A stretch of 64,000 bases of DNA, taken from NCBI RefSeq assembly GCF_000813345.1, contig NZ_BBQF01000001.1:828793-892792 (forward strand), written 5' to 3'. The notes below the pieces were generated by a model. That model was not told where the DNA came from. It ran no database searches and worked only from the letters and a program-made list of their open reading frames with translations. The position numbers were made by a program, and so were the translations under genes. Positions 15,803 through 25,234 of this stretch are shown here, piece by piece (position 1 is the first letter of the stretch; each line of letters starts with the position of its first letter). The DNA is from Sulfurospirillum arsenophilum NBRC 109478 (GTDB taxonomy: Bacteria > Campylobacterota > Campylobacteria > Campylobacterales > Sulfurospirillaceae).

Positions 15803-17119
15803 ATGCAAAATACACAAACTTTTAAAAAATACAAACCGTATCCATTGGTACATTTAGCACACCGTGAGTGGGCAAGTAACGTTATAACTGGGGCGCCCAT
15901 TTGGGTTAGTACCGACTTACGTGATGGCAATCAAGCCCTTGTAGAGCCGATGAATGCGACCAAAAAATTGGCGTATTTTCAAAAATTGGTTGAGATGGGA
16001 TTTAAAGAGATTGAGATCGCGTACCCGAGTGCTTCACAAACGGACTTTGACTTTTGCAGAACGTTGATCGAGCAAAACTTGATCCCTGATGATGTTAGGG
16101 TTGCAGTTTTGATGCCGTCCATTGAAAAACACATCAGAAGAACCTTTGAAGCGATGAGCGGGGCAAAAAAAGTAACGATGCACCTTTACAACCCAACCGC
16201 AGACAATCAGCGCAAAATAGTGTTTGACAAAAGCAAAGCGGAGATTATCGTTTTAGCAGTTGAGGGGACGCGCATCATCAAAGAAGAGGCAGCAAAATTC
16301 AAAGGCGATGTGATGTTTCAGTATTCACCCGAGAGCTTTTCTCAAACCGAGTTGGAGTTTGCGCGCGATGTGGTCAATGCAGTTATCAGCGAGTGGATGC
16401 CGACCAGAAATGCACCGATGGTTATCAACTTGCCGAACACCTTAGAGGCATGCACACCCAACATTTATGCCGATAGAATCGAGTGGATGAGTAAACAGAT
16501 GTTGGAACGTGACGCGGTTATTTTGAGCGTTCATCCGCACAATGATAGAGGCACAGCCGTAGCGAGCGCTGAGATGGCGATATTGGCTGGAGCGCAAAGA
16601 GTTGAGGGGACATTGATGGGCAACGGCGAGAGAGCGGGCAATGTTGACTTGATCACGATGGCGTTCAACCTTTACTCTCAAGGGATTGACCCGATGTTGG
16701 ATATTTATAACATTGATACGATTTTGCAGGAGATCATCACTTTGACACACAGCACGATTCCTCCCCGTCACCCTTATGTAGGCTCTATGATTTACACGGC
16801 TTTTTCTGGCACGCATCAGGATGCAATAAAGAAGGGTATGGAGTTTCAAAAGGTGGCGTTAGATGGCTATTGGCACGTACCGTACCTTGTGATCGACCCG
16901 AAGGATATCAAGCGAGATTACCGCGATGTGGTGCGCATCAACTCGCAGTCGGGTAAAAGTGGTGTGGCGTATGTGCTCAAAGAGTTTTACGGTATTGAGA
17001 CGACCAAAGCGCTTCAGATCGAAATTGCCACAGAGGTTCAAAAGTTGTGCGATGAAAAAGGCATAGAGGTGAATGCTGAAGAGATTTTCAAAGTATTTCG
17101 TCAAATGTGCAAGCTATAA
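15803..17119 (+). CDS. leuA: 2-isopropylmalate synthase, short form without C-terminal regulatory domain
   Basis: Condenses acetyl-CoA with 2-oxoisovalerate in the first step of leucine synthesis. The catalytic TIM barrel shows STDLRDGNQALVEPM (Arg 40, Asp 41), HPHNDRGTAVA and NGERAGNVDL, matching the yeast/actinobacterial type (LeuA2). A linker region follows (YVGSMIYTAFSGTHQDAI, then up to about 435). The protein stops at 438 residues, where family members continue for some 120-150 residues into the leucine-binding regulatory domain. A homocitrate or other Re-type function is less likely given the leader peptide rich in Leu codons. Confidence 0.9.
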   Translation: MQNTQTFKKYKPYPLVHLAHREWASNVITGAPIWVSTDLRDGNQALVEPMNATKKLAYFQKLVEMGFKEIEIAYPSASQTDFDFCRTLIEQNLIPDDVRVAVLMPSIEKHIRRTFEAMSGAKKVTMHLYNPTADNQRKIVFDKSKAEIIVLAVEGTRIIKEEAAKFKGDVMFQYSPESFSQTELEFARDVVNAVISEWMPTRNAPMVINLPNTLEACTPNIYADRIEWMSKQMLERDAVILSVHPHNDRGTAVASAEMAILAGAQRVEGTLMGNGERAGNVDLITMAFNLYSQGIDPMLDIYNIDTILQEIITLTHSTIPPRHPYVGSMIYTAFSGTHQDAIKKGMEFQKVALDGYWHVPYLVIDPKDIKRDYRDVVRINSQSGKSGVAYVLKEFYGIETTKALQIEIATEVQKLCDEKGIEVNAEEIFKVFRQMCKL

Positions 17120-17142
17120 ACATTTTACATGTAAAGGTTTTT
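17118..17142 (+). terminator. Weak terminator after leuA with TTTACATGTAAA core
   Basis: TTTTACATGTAAA flanked by AAAC and GGTTT with a short T run following. It overlaps the leuA stop codon. Confidence 0.5.
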
Positions 17143-17210
17143 GATGTGCATCAAAGCAAAATTTGATGTGTTGTATTAGAATGTGCAAAAAAGATCAAGG
17201 AGTGAGCGTA

Positions 17211-17900
17211 ATGGCGAAAGTACTCTCGGTACAAGTGGGACGTGCGCAAACTTATGGTGATGCAGGGTCGAAAGATTTTTTAGAAAAAGAGTGGCGGAGT
17301 GCTTCCTTTAAAGAGGTGAGCGAAACACCTCTTTATGTCAGTTTCAGTGGTTTATCGGGTGATGAGGTCGCCGATAAAATACACCACGGTGGAGTAGACA
17401 AAGCCATTTTTGTTAACAGCTACGAAAACTATGCCCATTGGGCTTCGTTCTTAGGTCTCAAATATTTACCTTTTGGGGCATTGGCTGAGAATTTGACTAT
17501 GACGGGTTTGCATGAAAGTAACGTTATATTGGGTGAAATTCACCAGATAGGCACGGCTCTCTTGCAAGTCTCTCAGCCACGCAAACCATGTTGGAAAATC
17601 TCACGAAGATGGAATCATAAAGCTTTTACCAATGAGATTTTTACCAGTGGACTTACAGGGTGGTACTATAAAGTGCTGCAAGAGGGCATCATTGGCACAG
17701 GCGATGAGATTCGAGTCATTAGGCAAGAAACCCCGCGGATTTCCATTTTAGAGGCGAATGAAGCCTTCTATGAGCCTGAGAAGTATCAACGCATGCTTGA
17801 AACAATTTTAGAGATACCCTCTCTGGCTAGCTCTTACAAAGAGAGCATTGTAAAACGGTTGAGTCATGAGAGTGACCTTGGGTATATGAAAACAGAGTAA
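17211..17900 (+). CDS. MOSC domain protein, YiiM-like
   Basis: A 229-residue cytosolic protein of the MOSC (molybdenum cofactor sulfurase C-terminal) family. The start at 17211 (MAKVLSVQVG) follows AAGGAG. Diagnostic motifs are KIHHGGVDKAIF and SQPRKPCWKISRR, in which the Cys is the conserved ligand of the family. E. coli YiiM confers resistance to N-hydroxylated base analogues through a molybdenum cofactor; the role here is inferred to be similar detoxification by reduction. No partner genes are apparent. Confidence 0.82.
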   Translation: MAKVLSVQVGRAQTYGDAGSKDFLEKEWRSASFKEVSETPLYVSFSGLSGDEVADKIHHGGVDKAIFVNSYENYAHWASFLGLKYLPFGALAENLTMTGLHESNVILGEIHQIGTALLQVSQPRKPCWKISRRWNHKAFTNEIFTSGLTGWYYKVLQEGIIGTGDEIRVIRQETPRISILEANEAFYEPEKYQRMLETILEIPSLASSYKESIVKRLSHESDLGYMKTE

Positions 17901-17959
17901 GTTTAAAAAGATAATGTGTGATAAAATTTCCCCATCATTATTATGCGGGAGCTCTTGTT

Positions 17960-18577
17960 ATGATTAGCATTGAATTTCTTATTACCTCTTTGATTGTTGT
18001 TCTAATTCCAGGCACTGGTGTTTTGTTTACCATCTCAACAGGGTTGGCACAAGGTCGAAAAGCCAGTGTTTATGCTGCTCTTGGATGCACAGCAGGCATT
18101 GTGCCCCATCTTTTGGCAACGATTTTTGGACTTGCTGCCATTATGCACACGAGTGCACTTGCGTTTGAAGTCTTAAAATTTGCAGGTGTTTTGTATCTGT
18201 TTTATCTTGCAATCATGACATGGAGAGATAAAAGTGGTTTTGAAGCTCAAGTTCTCTCCTCGCGTTCAAGTGCGCTCTCTTTGGCGACTAAAGCATTTTT
18301 ACTCAACATCCTCAATCCAAAATTGACCATCTTTTTTTTGGCATTTTTACCGCAATTTGTTGCACCTGAAACGACATCACCACTGGGTGATATGTTGGTG
18401 TTAAGTGCCGTGTTTATGTTGATGACCTTTGTGGTGTTTGTTATTTATGGTCTTTTGGCGCATGGTTTTCGCCACAGTGTTATAGAATCTCATCGTGTTC
18501 AAACATGGTTAAGACGTGGTTTTGCTCTGACCTTTGCAGGACTTGGCATACAGCTGGCTTCTTCAACGCAGAAGTAA
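17960..18577 (+). CDS. LysE/RhtB family amino acid exporter
   Basis: A 205-residue inner membrane protein with about six hydrophobic segments. The start at 17960 (MISIEFLITS) is preceded by GGGAG at good spacing; the frame is open further upstream. Family signatures are LIPGTGVLFTISTGLAQGRKASVYAALG near the N-terminus and NPKLTIFFLAFLPQFV in the middle. These proteins export amino acids such as homoserine, threonine or lysine; the substrate is unknown. Confidence 0.85.
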   Translation: MISIEFLITSLIVVLIPGTGVLFTISTGLAQGRKASVYAALGCTAGIVPHLLATIFGLAAIMHTSALAFEVLKFAGVLYLFYLAIMTWRDKSGFEAQVLSSRSSALSLATKAFLLNILNPKLTIFFLAFLPQFVAPETTSPLGDMLVLSAVFMLMTFVVFVIYGLLAHGFRHSVIESHRVQTWLRRGFALTFAGLGIQLASSTQK

Positions 18578-18607
18578 TGAAGAACTTTACATGTAAAGCT
18601 CTTCATT
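18576..18607. terminator. Bidirectional terminator with TTTACATGTAAA core
   Basis: AATGAAGA and TCTTCATT flank CTTTACATGTAAAG. It lies between the convergent LysE-type and chemoreceptor genes and touches the LysE stop codon. Confidence 0.65.
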
Positions 18608-18615
18608 GAGTGTGT

Positions 18616-20217
18616 TTATGCGGTTTTAAATTGTGAGAGTGTTAGGTTTAGTCCCTCAGAGAGTTTAGCCAAATGTTCTGCTGCAGAAGCGATCTCTTCT
18701 ACGCTTCTTGCATTTGAATTTGAAATGGTGCTGATATTGCGAATACGTTCAATAACGTTGATGGCTTTTTCGCGTCCCAAGTTGGCTTCACTTGCCGTCT
18801 CTAGCGCGACTTCTTTGGCATTGTTCATGTTGGTGACGGTTGTGAGCATGAGCGTTTGAGTTGTTTCTGCACGATTTCCTAGGTGTTGTATCTCCGTAGC
18901 ACTTTTGCGCATCATCTCAGAAGCTGTGCTGACAGATTGGACGATGACAGCAACGGTTGCATTACTCTCCACAAGACTTTTTTGCGTGCGTTCTGCAAGC
19001 TTTCGCACTTCATCGGCAACAACGGCAAATCCACGTCCATGTTCCCCCGCTCGTGCGGCTTCTATGGCAGCATTAAGCGCTAAAAGATTGGTCTGTTCTG
19101 CAATGTCTGCAATGACAGAGAGCACTTGTTTGACCTGTTCAACATCTTGGTCGAGGTGTTCCAGTCTTGATGAGAGGTCGGTTTGGTTAACCACTACATT
19201 TTTGAGTTCATCCGAAACAGAGAGAACTTCTTCTGAGGCATTGGCGAGTTCATCTGAAACCGTGGCTATGACTTGTCCTGATTGGTTAGAGCTTTTGGCA
19301 CTTTGCTCTAGGATAGAGACCACCGCTTCGGTTGCTTGGGTTGTCTCTTCGATTTCACGTGCGGAATTCTCGGTACTTTTACCAATGTGAAGTGATGTGC
19401 TTGAGAGTTCTTCTGCCACAGCAGCATTTTCATGAGCGCCCTGTTTTGCTTCATCGATGGCTTTAGCAAGTTGCGCTAAAAGAGCATTGAAAATGCCCAT
19501 CATATGAGCAATTTCATCGTTATCACCCGTTTCTATTTTATAGTGCAGATCTTTGTTCTGTGCAATGTATGCACAACCATCTGATGCTTTTTGAATGGAG
19601 AGGCGAATCTTACTGATAATAAATAAAAAGAGCAGTGTTACGATGATTGATAAGATGGTCGATGTGATGATACCTGTTATTTTTGCATTCTCTAAAATAG
19701 CAAATTCAGATTCTTGTACTTTTGTGGTGAGTTGATCGATCATCTCTTGAAGCTTAAAGTAGTGTTCCGCACCTTCCTCGCTTAGTTTTTTAAGTACTTG
19801 TCCATCTTTAGTGATTAAAAACTCTGGTGAATTCGTATTGTGCGTATGTTCTTTAATGATTTTAAAACGCGTTTCGTTGGCAGTTTTGTAATTCGTCGCT
19901 TCTTTGCGAATACTTTCTAATAATGCTAATTGTGTGGTGTCTGTTGTGGTTTTTTGAATGATATTCATATGCTCTATAAGGTCTTTATCTGTCTTGAAAT
20001 AACCTTCAAAATTTTTGCTATCAAATGATAGTTGATATCCCCGTGCATACGTACCGAGCATAGCACTTAAAGCGCGAGCTTCTCCTATAGAATCAATCTT
20101 CGATGCGACTTTTTGCGCACCGCTCGTATTTGAAATAAGAAGATACGTTAAGCCTCCAGTGGTACCAAGAAAAATAACCAGTAAAAAGAGGAGTTTCGCC
20201 CTAATTGTCCTTAACAT
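18616..20217 (-). CDS. Methyl-accepting chemotaxis protein
   Basis: A 533-residue chemoreceptor. Transmembrane helix 1 is about residues 8-28 and helix 2 about 183-205. The periplasmic domain between them is predicted all-helical, in the manner of four-helix-bundle sensors. A HAMP segment follows, and the cytoplasmic signalling tip is [19 protein letters not shown], with the [18 protein letters not shown] motif. The ligand cannot be predicted. AAGGAT precedes the start. Confidence 0.92.
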   Translation of the reverse strand: MLRTIRAKLLFLLVIFLGTTGGLTYLLISNTSGAQKVASKIDSIGEARALSAMLGTYARGYQLSFDSKNFEGYFKTDKDLIEHMNIIQKTTTDTTQLALLESIRKEATNYKTANETRFKIIKEHTHNTNSPEFLITKDGQVLKKLSEEGAEHYFKLQEMIDQLTTKVQESEFAILENAKITGIITSTILSIIVTLLFLFIISKIRLSIQKASDGCAYIAQNKDLHYKIETGDNDEIAHMMGIFNALLAQLAKAIDEAKQGAHENAAVAEELSSTSLHIGKSTENSAREIEETTQATEAVVSILEQSAKSSNQSGQVIATVSDELANASEEVLSVSDELKNVVVNQTDLSSRLEHLDQDVEQVKQVLSVIADIAEQTNLLALNAAIEAARAGEHGRGFAVVADEVRKLAERTQKSLVESNATVAVIVQSVSTASEMMRKSATEIQHLGNRAETTQTLMLTTVTNMNNAKEVALETASEANLGREKAINVIERIRNISTISNSNARSVEEIASAAEHLAKLSEGLNLTLSQFKTA

Positions 20218-20366
20218 TTAATATCCTTTTGTGTAAAATCTCATAAAGCTAAGAGTATATAACTTAATCCTCTACATGCGCAATGTCCTATAGGACGTTG
20301 AAGTAAACTTTTTATAAAAGTAAACTCATGAAAAATTAAACTTGATAGGTAGTGTTTTGGAAGATT

Positions 20367-20606
20367 ATGTGTAGTGTCAATATTGATAAATTGCATACTC
20401 GGATAAGAAATAACGTAAAAAAATTACGAGAAAAGAGGCATAAGAGTCAACTTGAAATGGCTTTAGCCATTGGTCATTCATCCGCAGCATTTTATGCAAA
20501 AGCAGAACTTGGCATACAAAATAAAAAGTTTAATATTGAACATCTTTGTAAAATTGCAGAGGTGTTAGAAGTGGATATTCGAGAGTTTTTTAAAGATTTA
20601 TTTTAG
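20367..20606 (+). CDS. Small XRE-family helix-turn-helix regulator
   Basis: A 79-residue Cro/C1-type DNA-binding protein: RIRNNVKKLREKRHKSQLEMALAIGHSSAAFYAKAE followed by LCKIAEVLEVDIREFF. Start uncertain: ATG at 20367 has GGAAG just upstream, while a GTG at 20352 would add five residues. It lies alone immediately left of the 4.6 kb islet and may be a local regulator or relic of a mobile element. Confidence 0.7.
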   Translation: MCSVNIDKLHTRIRNNVKKLREKRHKSQLEMALAIGHSSAAFYAKAELGIQNKKFNIEHLCKIAEVLEVDIREFFKDLF

Positions 20607-20614
20607 TGAAGAAA

Positions 20615-20638
20615 GAGAGCTTTACATGTAAAGCTCTC
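20615..20638 (+). terminator. 24-bp palindrome with TTTACATGTAAA core
   Basis: GAGAGC and GCTCTC extend the core into a perfect palindrome just after the XRE gene. It probably also ended the quinone reductase gene before the neighbouring islet inserted. Confidence 0.6.
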
Positions 20639-20645
20639 ACAGGAT

Positions 20646-20675
20646 TTAAAAAAGCTCTTTGAGCGTTAATTGAAC
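20646..20675. repeat. Left 30-bp direct repeat of islet (putative att site)
   Basis: Identical over 30 bases to 25235-25264, which is the 3' end (last codons and stop) of the quinone reductase gene. Here it is a detached fragment coding for the same C-terminal residues (LTLKELF-stop on the minus strand). Confidence 0.8.
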
Positions 20676-20710
20676 GGATACTTTTTTGGCAAGACCACGT
20701 TATTCTCAGA

Positions 20711-21538
20711 TTAGAATTTATAACTGAGCGTAGCCATTGTAGCCGTGTTCAAATCTTTTTTTGTTAGTGGACTATCAGCGGCATCAGATAACAATTTATC
20801 AGCCGTGAGCATAACTTTAGCTTCCCAGTTTTTAGTTATCGAATAGAATGTATCAATCGAAACTCCAGCAGATTTCATTCCAGATTTTGCCTCATATTGG
20901 TTATAGCCAGAACGCATTGCTTGTGCTGGAGAAATGCCAAAATAACTTTGCATATGCTCTTCATCCGCCCATGTATTACCCGCGGCAACCTTTAATTTAA
21001 GCTGTTCTGTCAGTGAGAATGTCTTGCTTACCTCTAGTTTTGCCGTTGTGCCATATTCTTTATCTCCCTTTGAGATCTTTCCTGAAAGTTTCATAGGCCC
21101 AAAATCATATTCTCCAAGAAGATTGACTACGATTCCAGTATCAATATCGCCCATACCTCGTAGATTTTCTCTATCATCTTTTTCTTTCCTACCAAAAGAT
21201 GGGCTTATTGAAGCACCGATTTTATAGTTTTTCTCATTAATGGGATAACTCCCGATTCCATTCCAATTTGCAAAAATCAAACCGTCTTTATACCTAGCTG
21301 AGATGTCAGGGATAAATACAGCATGGTAATTATCCGAACCTTCATATTTTGCTCTATACATCATGCCACCACCAAGTGTAAAAGCCCAGTTCTCCTCTGC
21401 AAATAGCGCAGAAGTAACCTGATCTGTTTGTATGGGTTCAGGACGATTTGGTATGTCTTTGCCAAAGGCATTGAGCGTAAATATTGCAATAAGTATAGTA
21501 AGACTCATAAATGAGATTGAACGTGAATTGTATGGCAT
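20711..21538 (-). CDS. MipA/OmpV family outer membrane protein
   Basis: A 275-residue beta-barrel with a signal peptide (to about residue 26) and a terminal Phe (TMATLSYKF). The motif WAFTLGGGMMYRAKYEGSDNY and PDISARYKDGLIFANWNGIG match the MipA/OmpV family, whose members include scaffold proteins for murein enzymes and porin-like proteins. AAGGAG precedes the start. Divergent from the two-component system, and probably regulated by it through the inverted repeats between them. Confidence 0.8.
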   Translation of the reverse strand: MPYNSRSISFMSLTILIAIFTLNAFGKDIPNRPEPIQTDQVTSALFAEENWAFTLGGGMMYRAKYEGSDNYHAVFIPDISARYKDGLIFANWNGIGSYPINEKNYKIGASISPSFGRKEKDDRENLRGMGDIDTGIVVNLLGEYDFGPMKLSGKISKGDKEYGTTAKLEVSKTFSLTEQLKLKVAAGNTWADEEHMQSYFGISPAQAMRSGYNQYEAKSGMKSAGVSIDTFYSITKNWEAKVMLTADKLLSDAADSPLTKKDLNTATMATLSYKF

Positions 21539-21600
21539 AGTATAGCTCCTTTTAAGTGTGATTTACGTGTTTGGAAATATAGCTGATTATTATATTTTGC

Positions 21601-21659
21601 ACATCGGTCTAAAGTATGAGATACAACAAATAATGACACATCAGACTTTAGACTGATGT
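21601..21659. promoter_or_regulatory. Inverted repeat between mipA-like gene and sensor kinase gene
   Basis: A 15-base element containing GTCTAAAGT at 21601-21615 recurs inverted at 21645-21659 with 14 of 15 matches. The right copy is itself part of a palindrome (ACATCAG/CTGATGT). Likely binding sites for the NarL-type regulator encoded alongside. Confidence 0.6.
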
Positions 21660-21690
21660 CTTTTTTATAAAATTATTTTATAATGAAGGT

Positions 21691-23142
21691 ATGAAAAATT
21701 TATTCAACTATTATCTGACTTTTATGAATCGTTTGTGGTGTCAGCTTGCGATAAGCTATGCGTTGCTTTCTTTTTTTGCCATCATCTTAATTGCCATAAT
21801 GCTCAACAGCATCAACAATTACACTAATTTTCATACAGCCATTACGCTTGAAAATGTTGAAAGGATCATAGACAGTGAAGAGCTTATTGTTACACAAGCC
21901 ATTCTTGATACGAATAACATCGAATGGTTAAACAAAGCTCGCAATAATATCCGTGAAAAATTGATAAACTTGGAGCAAGGGAGTGGTTCTTCAATTTACC
22001 GTATTACAAGCTCTAGCTCTCCAAAGGTGTATATTGAGATAATCGATAAAAATGGTTACCCTTTGATATCGGATTTTGATGATTTTTCAAAAGAAATATC
22101 ACCCTATCTTAGCAAAATAAAAAGTCAGGACGCAATAAAAAACAGTGTTATATGGCTAGCAAAAAACGGAGCTATCTTAGCGGATAAGGAACTTATAAAG
22201 CATGACACTGAAGAACTCATCGGACATTTACGCATTGTGTATATTGCTGAATTTGATCCATGGATACAGTTTAAGAGTGTCATGATTTTTCTGTTTCACA
22301 TATGGGGTAAGGTTTTATTGCTTTCGGTGCCGATAGGTATTATCTGTGGACTCATTGCATCTCGTTATGTAACGAAGCAATTGCAAAAAATGAATGAGAT
22401 TACTGAAAGCTGGCGGCAAGGTAACTTTCAAAAGAAGATTTCTCTGCCAAATGATGATGTACTGATGCGGCATAGTGAACATCTTAATAACATGGCACGA
22501 GATTTGGAGATGTATCTGAATTTGAAACAAAATCTTGCCATAAGTGATGAGCGAAACCGTCTGGCGCGTGAACTTCACGATACGGTAAAACAGAAGCTCT
22601 TTGCTTTGGGTTTACAGATGGCAACCATCAAGACCAAGTCTGCCGCAATGGAAGTTGCTGGTGAACATATCTTTGAGGCAGAAGCTATCACTCGCGAAGC
22701 ACAGCATGATCTCATGGAAATTATCACGCAACTGCACCCCATAGAAGGCAATAACACTTCATTATTTGAACGTATCGTTATGATTGCTGAAGATTTCAAG
22801 CGCCGTTTTGGCATAAGCATAGAACTAAAGTATTCTGAATTTCTCCAGTGTAATACGTATACGGAGCATCATATTTTACGCATTGTTCAAGAATCGCTAA
22901 TCAATGCAGTGCGCCATGGTAAGGCGTCTAAGATCGTGATTGCAAGTGAAAGACACTCCGAGACTATTACCCTTACGATCATCGATAACGGAGTAGGCTT
23001 TATGACTGAGCAAAAAACAGGAGGACTTGGGCTTATTTCCATGCACGAGCGCGTACAAGAACTGATAGATGGAACATTTGACATTAAAAGCACCGTAGGT
23101 GTGGGAACTCAAATCACCCTTTCATGGAGAAATGAATCATGA
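21691..23142 (+). CDS. Sensor histidine kinase, NarX/LiaS type (HisKA_3)
   Basis: A 483-residue inner membrane kinase. Transmembrane helices are at about 18-40 and 193-216, enclosing a periplasmic sensor domain of about 150 residues that I do not recognise. HAMP follows (about 218-270). The phosphoacceptor region is RNRLARELHDTVKQKL, with the His at about 298. The ATPase has NAVRHG, DNGVGF and GGLGLISMHERV. It overlaps the regulator gene by 4 bases. TATAAT lies 6 bases before the ATG, so the transcript may be leaderless. Confidence 0.88.
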   Translation: MKNLFNYYLTFMNRLWCQLAISYALLSFFAIILIAIMLNSINNYTNFHTAITLENVERIIDSEELIVTQAILDTNNIEWLNKARNNIREKLINLEQGSGSSIYRITSSSSPKVYIEIIDKNGYPLISDFDDFSKEISPYLSKIKSQDAIKNSVIWLAKNGAILADKELIKHDTEELIGHLRIVYIAEFDPWIQFKSVMIFLFHIWGKVLLLSVPIGIICGLIASRYVTKQLQKMNEITESWRQGNFQKKISLPNDDVLMRHSEHLNNMARDLEMYLNLKQNLAISDERNRLARELHDTVKQKLFALGLQMATIKTKSAAMEVAGEHIFEAEAITREAQHDLMEIITQLHPIEGNNTSLFERIVMIAEDFKRRFGISIELKYSEFLQCNTYTEHHILRIVQESLINAVRHGKASKIVIASERHSETITLTIIDNGVGFMTEQKTGGLGLISMHERVQELIDGTFDIKSTVGVGTQITLSWRNES

Positions 23143-23786
23143 CTGAAAAAATTACACTTATTCTTGCTGATGACCATGCAATGGTTCGCAAAGGGCTAAC
23201 AGCTTTTCTTTCCACTGCTGAGGATATTCAAGTGATGGCTGTTGTGGAATCTGGTATGGAAGCTGTGAGTGCTGCGATGCAATATGCACCTGATGTTGTA
23301 TTGCTTGACCTATTTATGCCAGATAAACCAGCCGTTGATACGATACGGCAGATTAAAAAAGTGAGTCCTCGTAGCCAGATTATCATGGTAACTTCACATG
23401 AAGGCGATGAATACGTGGTGCCAACAACACAAGCAGGAGCTATTTCTTATATACTCAAAGATACAACACCAGAAGACCTTATTTGTACCGTGCGGAAAGC
23501 GGCACGCGGAGAAAGTATCATAAGTCCGCGTGTAGCAAAAGCACTCGAAAAAGTTGTTGCAACAAAAATGGAAGATGAACAGTTCCATGAGGATTTAACA
23601 AGTCGCGAAATGGAAGTGTTGCATTATATTGCAGAAGGATCGTCGAATATGGATATTGCAACGCATCTGAATATTTCAGAAAAAACTGTAAAATCGCATG
23701 TCAGCAATATCCTAAGTAAACTCTATTTAACGGATCGAACCAAAGTTGCGGTATATGCATGGCGTCAGGGGCTTGTAAAGAGATAA
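23139..23786 (+). CDS. NarL/LuxR-type response regulator
   Basis: A 215-residue DNA-binding regulator: REC domain (ADDHAMVRKG, phospho-Asp 57 in LLDLFMP, Lys in YILKDT) and a C-terminal LuxR-type helix-turn-helix (LTSREMEVLHYIAEGSSNMDIATHLNISEKTVKSHVSNIL, about 147-195). It is translationally coupled to the kinase. Expected targets are the divergent mipA-like gene and perhaps the alkylsulfatase-like gene in the same islet. Confidence 0.92.
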   Translation: MTEKITLILADDHAMVRKGLTAFLSTAEDIQVMAVVESGMEAVSAAMQYAPDVVLLDLFMPDKPAVDTIRQIKKVSPRSQIIMVTSHEGDEYVVPTTQAGAISYILKDTTPEDLICTVRKAARGESIISPRVAKALEKVVATKMEDEQFHEDLTSREMEVLHYIAEGSSNMDIATHLNISEKTVKSHVSNILSKLYLTDRTKVAVYAWRQGLVKR

Positions 23787-23822
23787 GATAGATTTTATCT
23801 TACCCCTTTACAAATGTCACGC

Positions 23823-25169
23823 TTAATCAGCCAATAACTCTTTAGCATAAGCAAAGTAATAATGACGTCCATTTGCACTGGTTTCTTTGTTCGCTAAGAT
23901 GATAAGACCTTGGGCTTTATGCTGTTTAACAGCCTTATTGTTGCTCTCTACTGCTAAAATAATATCTGCTAATTCAATAGCCCATTGTGCATCTTTTTTC
24001 TTCAAAGCGTCTTGTATTGCAACAATCACAGCTTTTTTCCCACCCATAAGTGCGAGGGTTTTTTGGGCATGCTCTTTTGCTGGTAAAGGATGTATTTTTG
24101 TTGGGTTTCCATCAAACCACCCAATGTAGCCAGTAAATATACCCCTGATAGTCCACTCAACCGTTCCATAATATTCACCAAGGTAAGGAAGTTTAGCCCA
24201 TTTTTCGGGCAATTTAACCACTTCAGCGACTTGGTCTATACTCAAACCTTGATTGATAGATTTGAGTGTTTCGTTAAAGACAAACTCAATAGCATCATGG
24301 TAATTGGTGAGAATTTCTTTAACATTAGACTCTCCCATAAGTGGACGCGTATGCCCTGGTAAGACGTACTTGGCATTATACGAGAGCATTTTTTCTAACG
24401 TATCAATCCATGCACTTATATCACGATATTGTCCTCCACGAATGGGAGAAATATTTGGCCAGCAACCATAATAATTATCGCCACTGAAAAGAACTTTGTA
24501 GGAAGGTAACCAAATCAGTAAATGATCATCTGTCTCACCAAGAACGCCATTTAGTTCAAAAGTAACACCATCAATTTCACGTACTACTTTTCGCTCAGTA
24601 ATGATAGTAGTTGGTGCAACAAAAAGTTGTCTATCTCCTTGTTTCGTGGTGATGCCTTCACGGATGCCAATGCCCTGAGAGAGCGCTTCTTCATCGCTTA
24701 ACTGATAGCCATGTTGCCTGATGCTTCGTAGATCAAAGACCTCTTTTAATGCATTCATTTTCCCTAAAATAGGTTTTATAGGTGCTGATGCAATAATTTC
24801 TGGCTGAGTATCCATAAAAACCCCAGCTCCTCCACGATGATCGGGATGCCCATGGGTATAAATGATCGTTTTTACAGGCTTATTGGTATGCTCTGCAATA
24901 ATTTTCTTCAACATCATCGCTCTTGATTCCGAATCAAGTGTATCAATTAAAATAACCGATGTATCACCAATGATAAAGCTTGCATTACTATGTGCATATC
25001 CCATGACATGATAGACTTTATTTGGGATGATCTCTGTGACTTGCTTTGGATAGGCTGTCGATGAAAACGCTTTTAAGGATTGTTCATCGACAGTATTTTT
25101 GATTGATTCGGATGCTGCAAACAGACTACTAGCCATAATGGCTAAAGTGCATAAGAGAGCATATTTCAT
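23823..25169 (-). CDS. Periplasmic metallo-beta-lactamase-fold hydrolase, type III alkylsulfatase-like
   Basis: A 448-residue protein with a Sec signal peptide (to about residue 18, LFAA). The metal motif THGHPDH (about 104-110) and a downstream His/Asp set (GETDDHLL, FSGDNYYGCWPN, LPGHTRP) match the SdsA1/BDS1 alkylsulfatase family, as does the dimerisation-type region (KLPEKWAKLPYLGEYYGTVEWTIRGIFTGYIGWFDGNPTKIHP). It lacks the C-terminal sterol-carrier-like domain of full-length SdsA1 (over 600 residues). Substrate possibly alkyl sulfates or a related ester; unproven. Confidence 0.82.
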   Translation of the reverse strand: MKYALLCTLAIMASSLFAASESIKNTVDEQSLKAFSSTAYPKQVTEIIPNKVYHVMGYAHSNASFIIGDTSVILIDTLDSESRAMMLKKIIAEHTNKPVKTIIYTHGHPDHRGGAGVFMDTQPEIIASAPIKPILGKMNALKEVFDLRSIRQHGYQLSDEEALSQGIGIREGITTKQGDRQLFVAPTTIITERKVVREIDGVTFELNGVLGETDDHLLIWLPSYKVLFSGDNYYGCWPNISPIRGGQYRDISAWIDTLEKMLSYNAKYVLPGHTRPLMGESNVKEILTNYHDAIEFVFNETLKSINQGLSIDQVAEVVKLPEKWAKLPYLGEYYGTVEWTIRGIFTGYIGWFDGNPTKIHPLPAKEHAQKTLALMGGKKAVIVAIQDALKKKDAQWAIELADIILAVESNNKAVKQHKAQGLIILANKETSANGRHYYFAYAKELLAD

Positions 25170-25234
25170 ATCTTTACCTTTTAGATATTTAGTGTTAAGT
25201 GTATTCTAGCCTGCCCACTTTTTCTCATAAGGGG

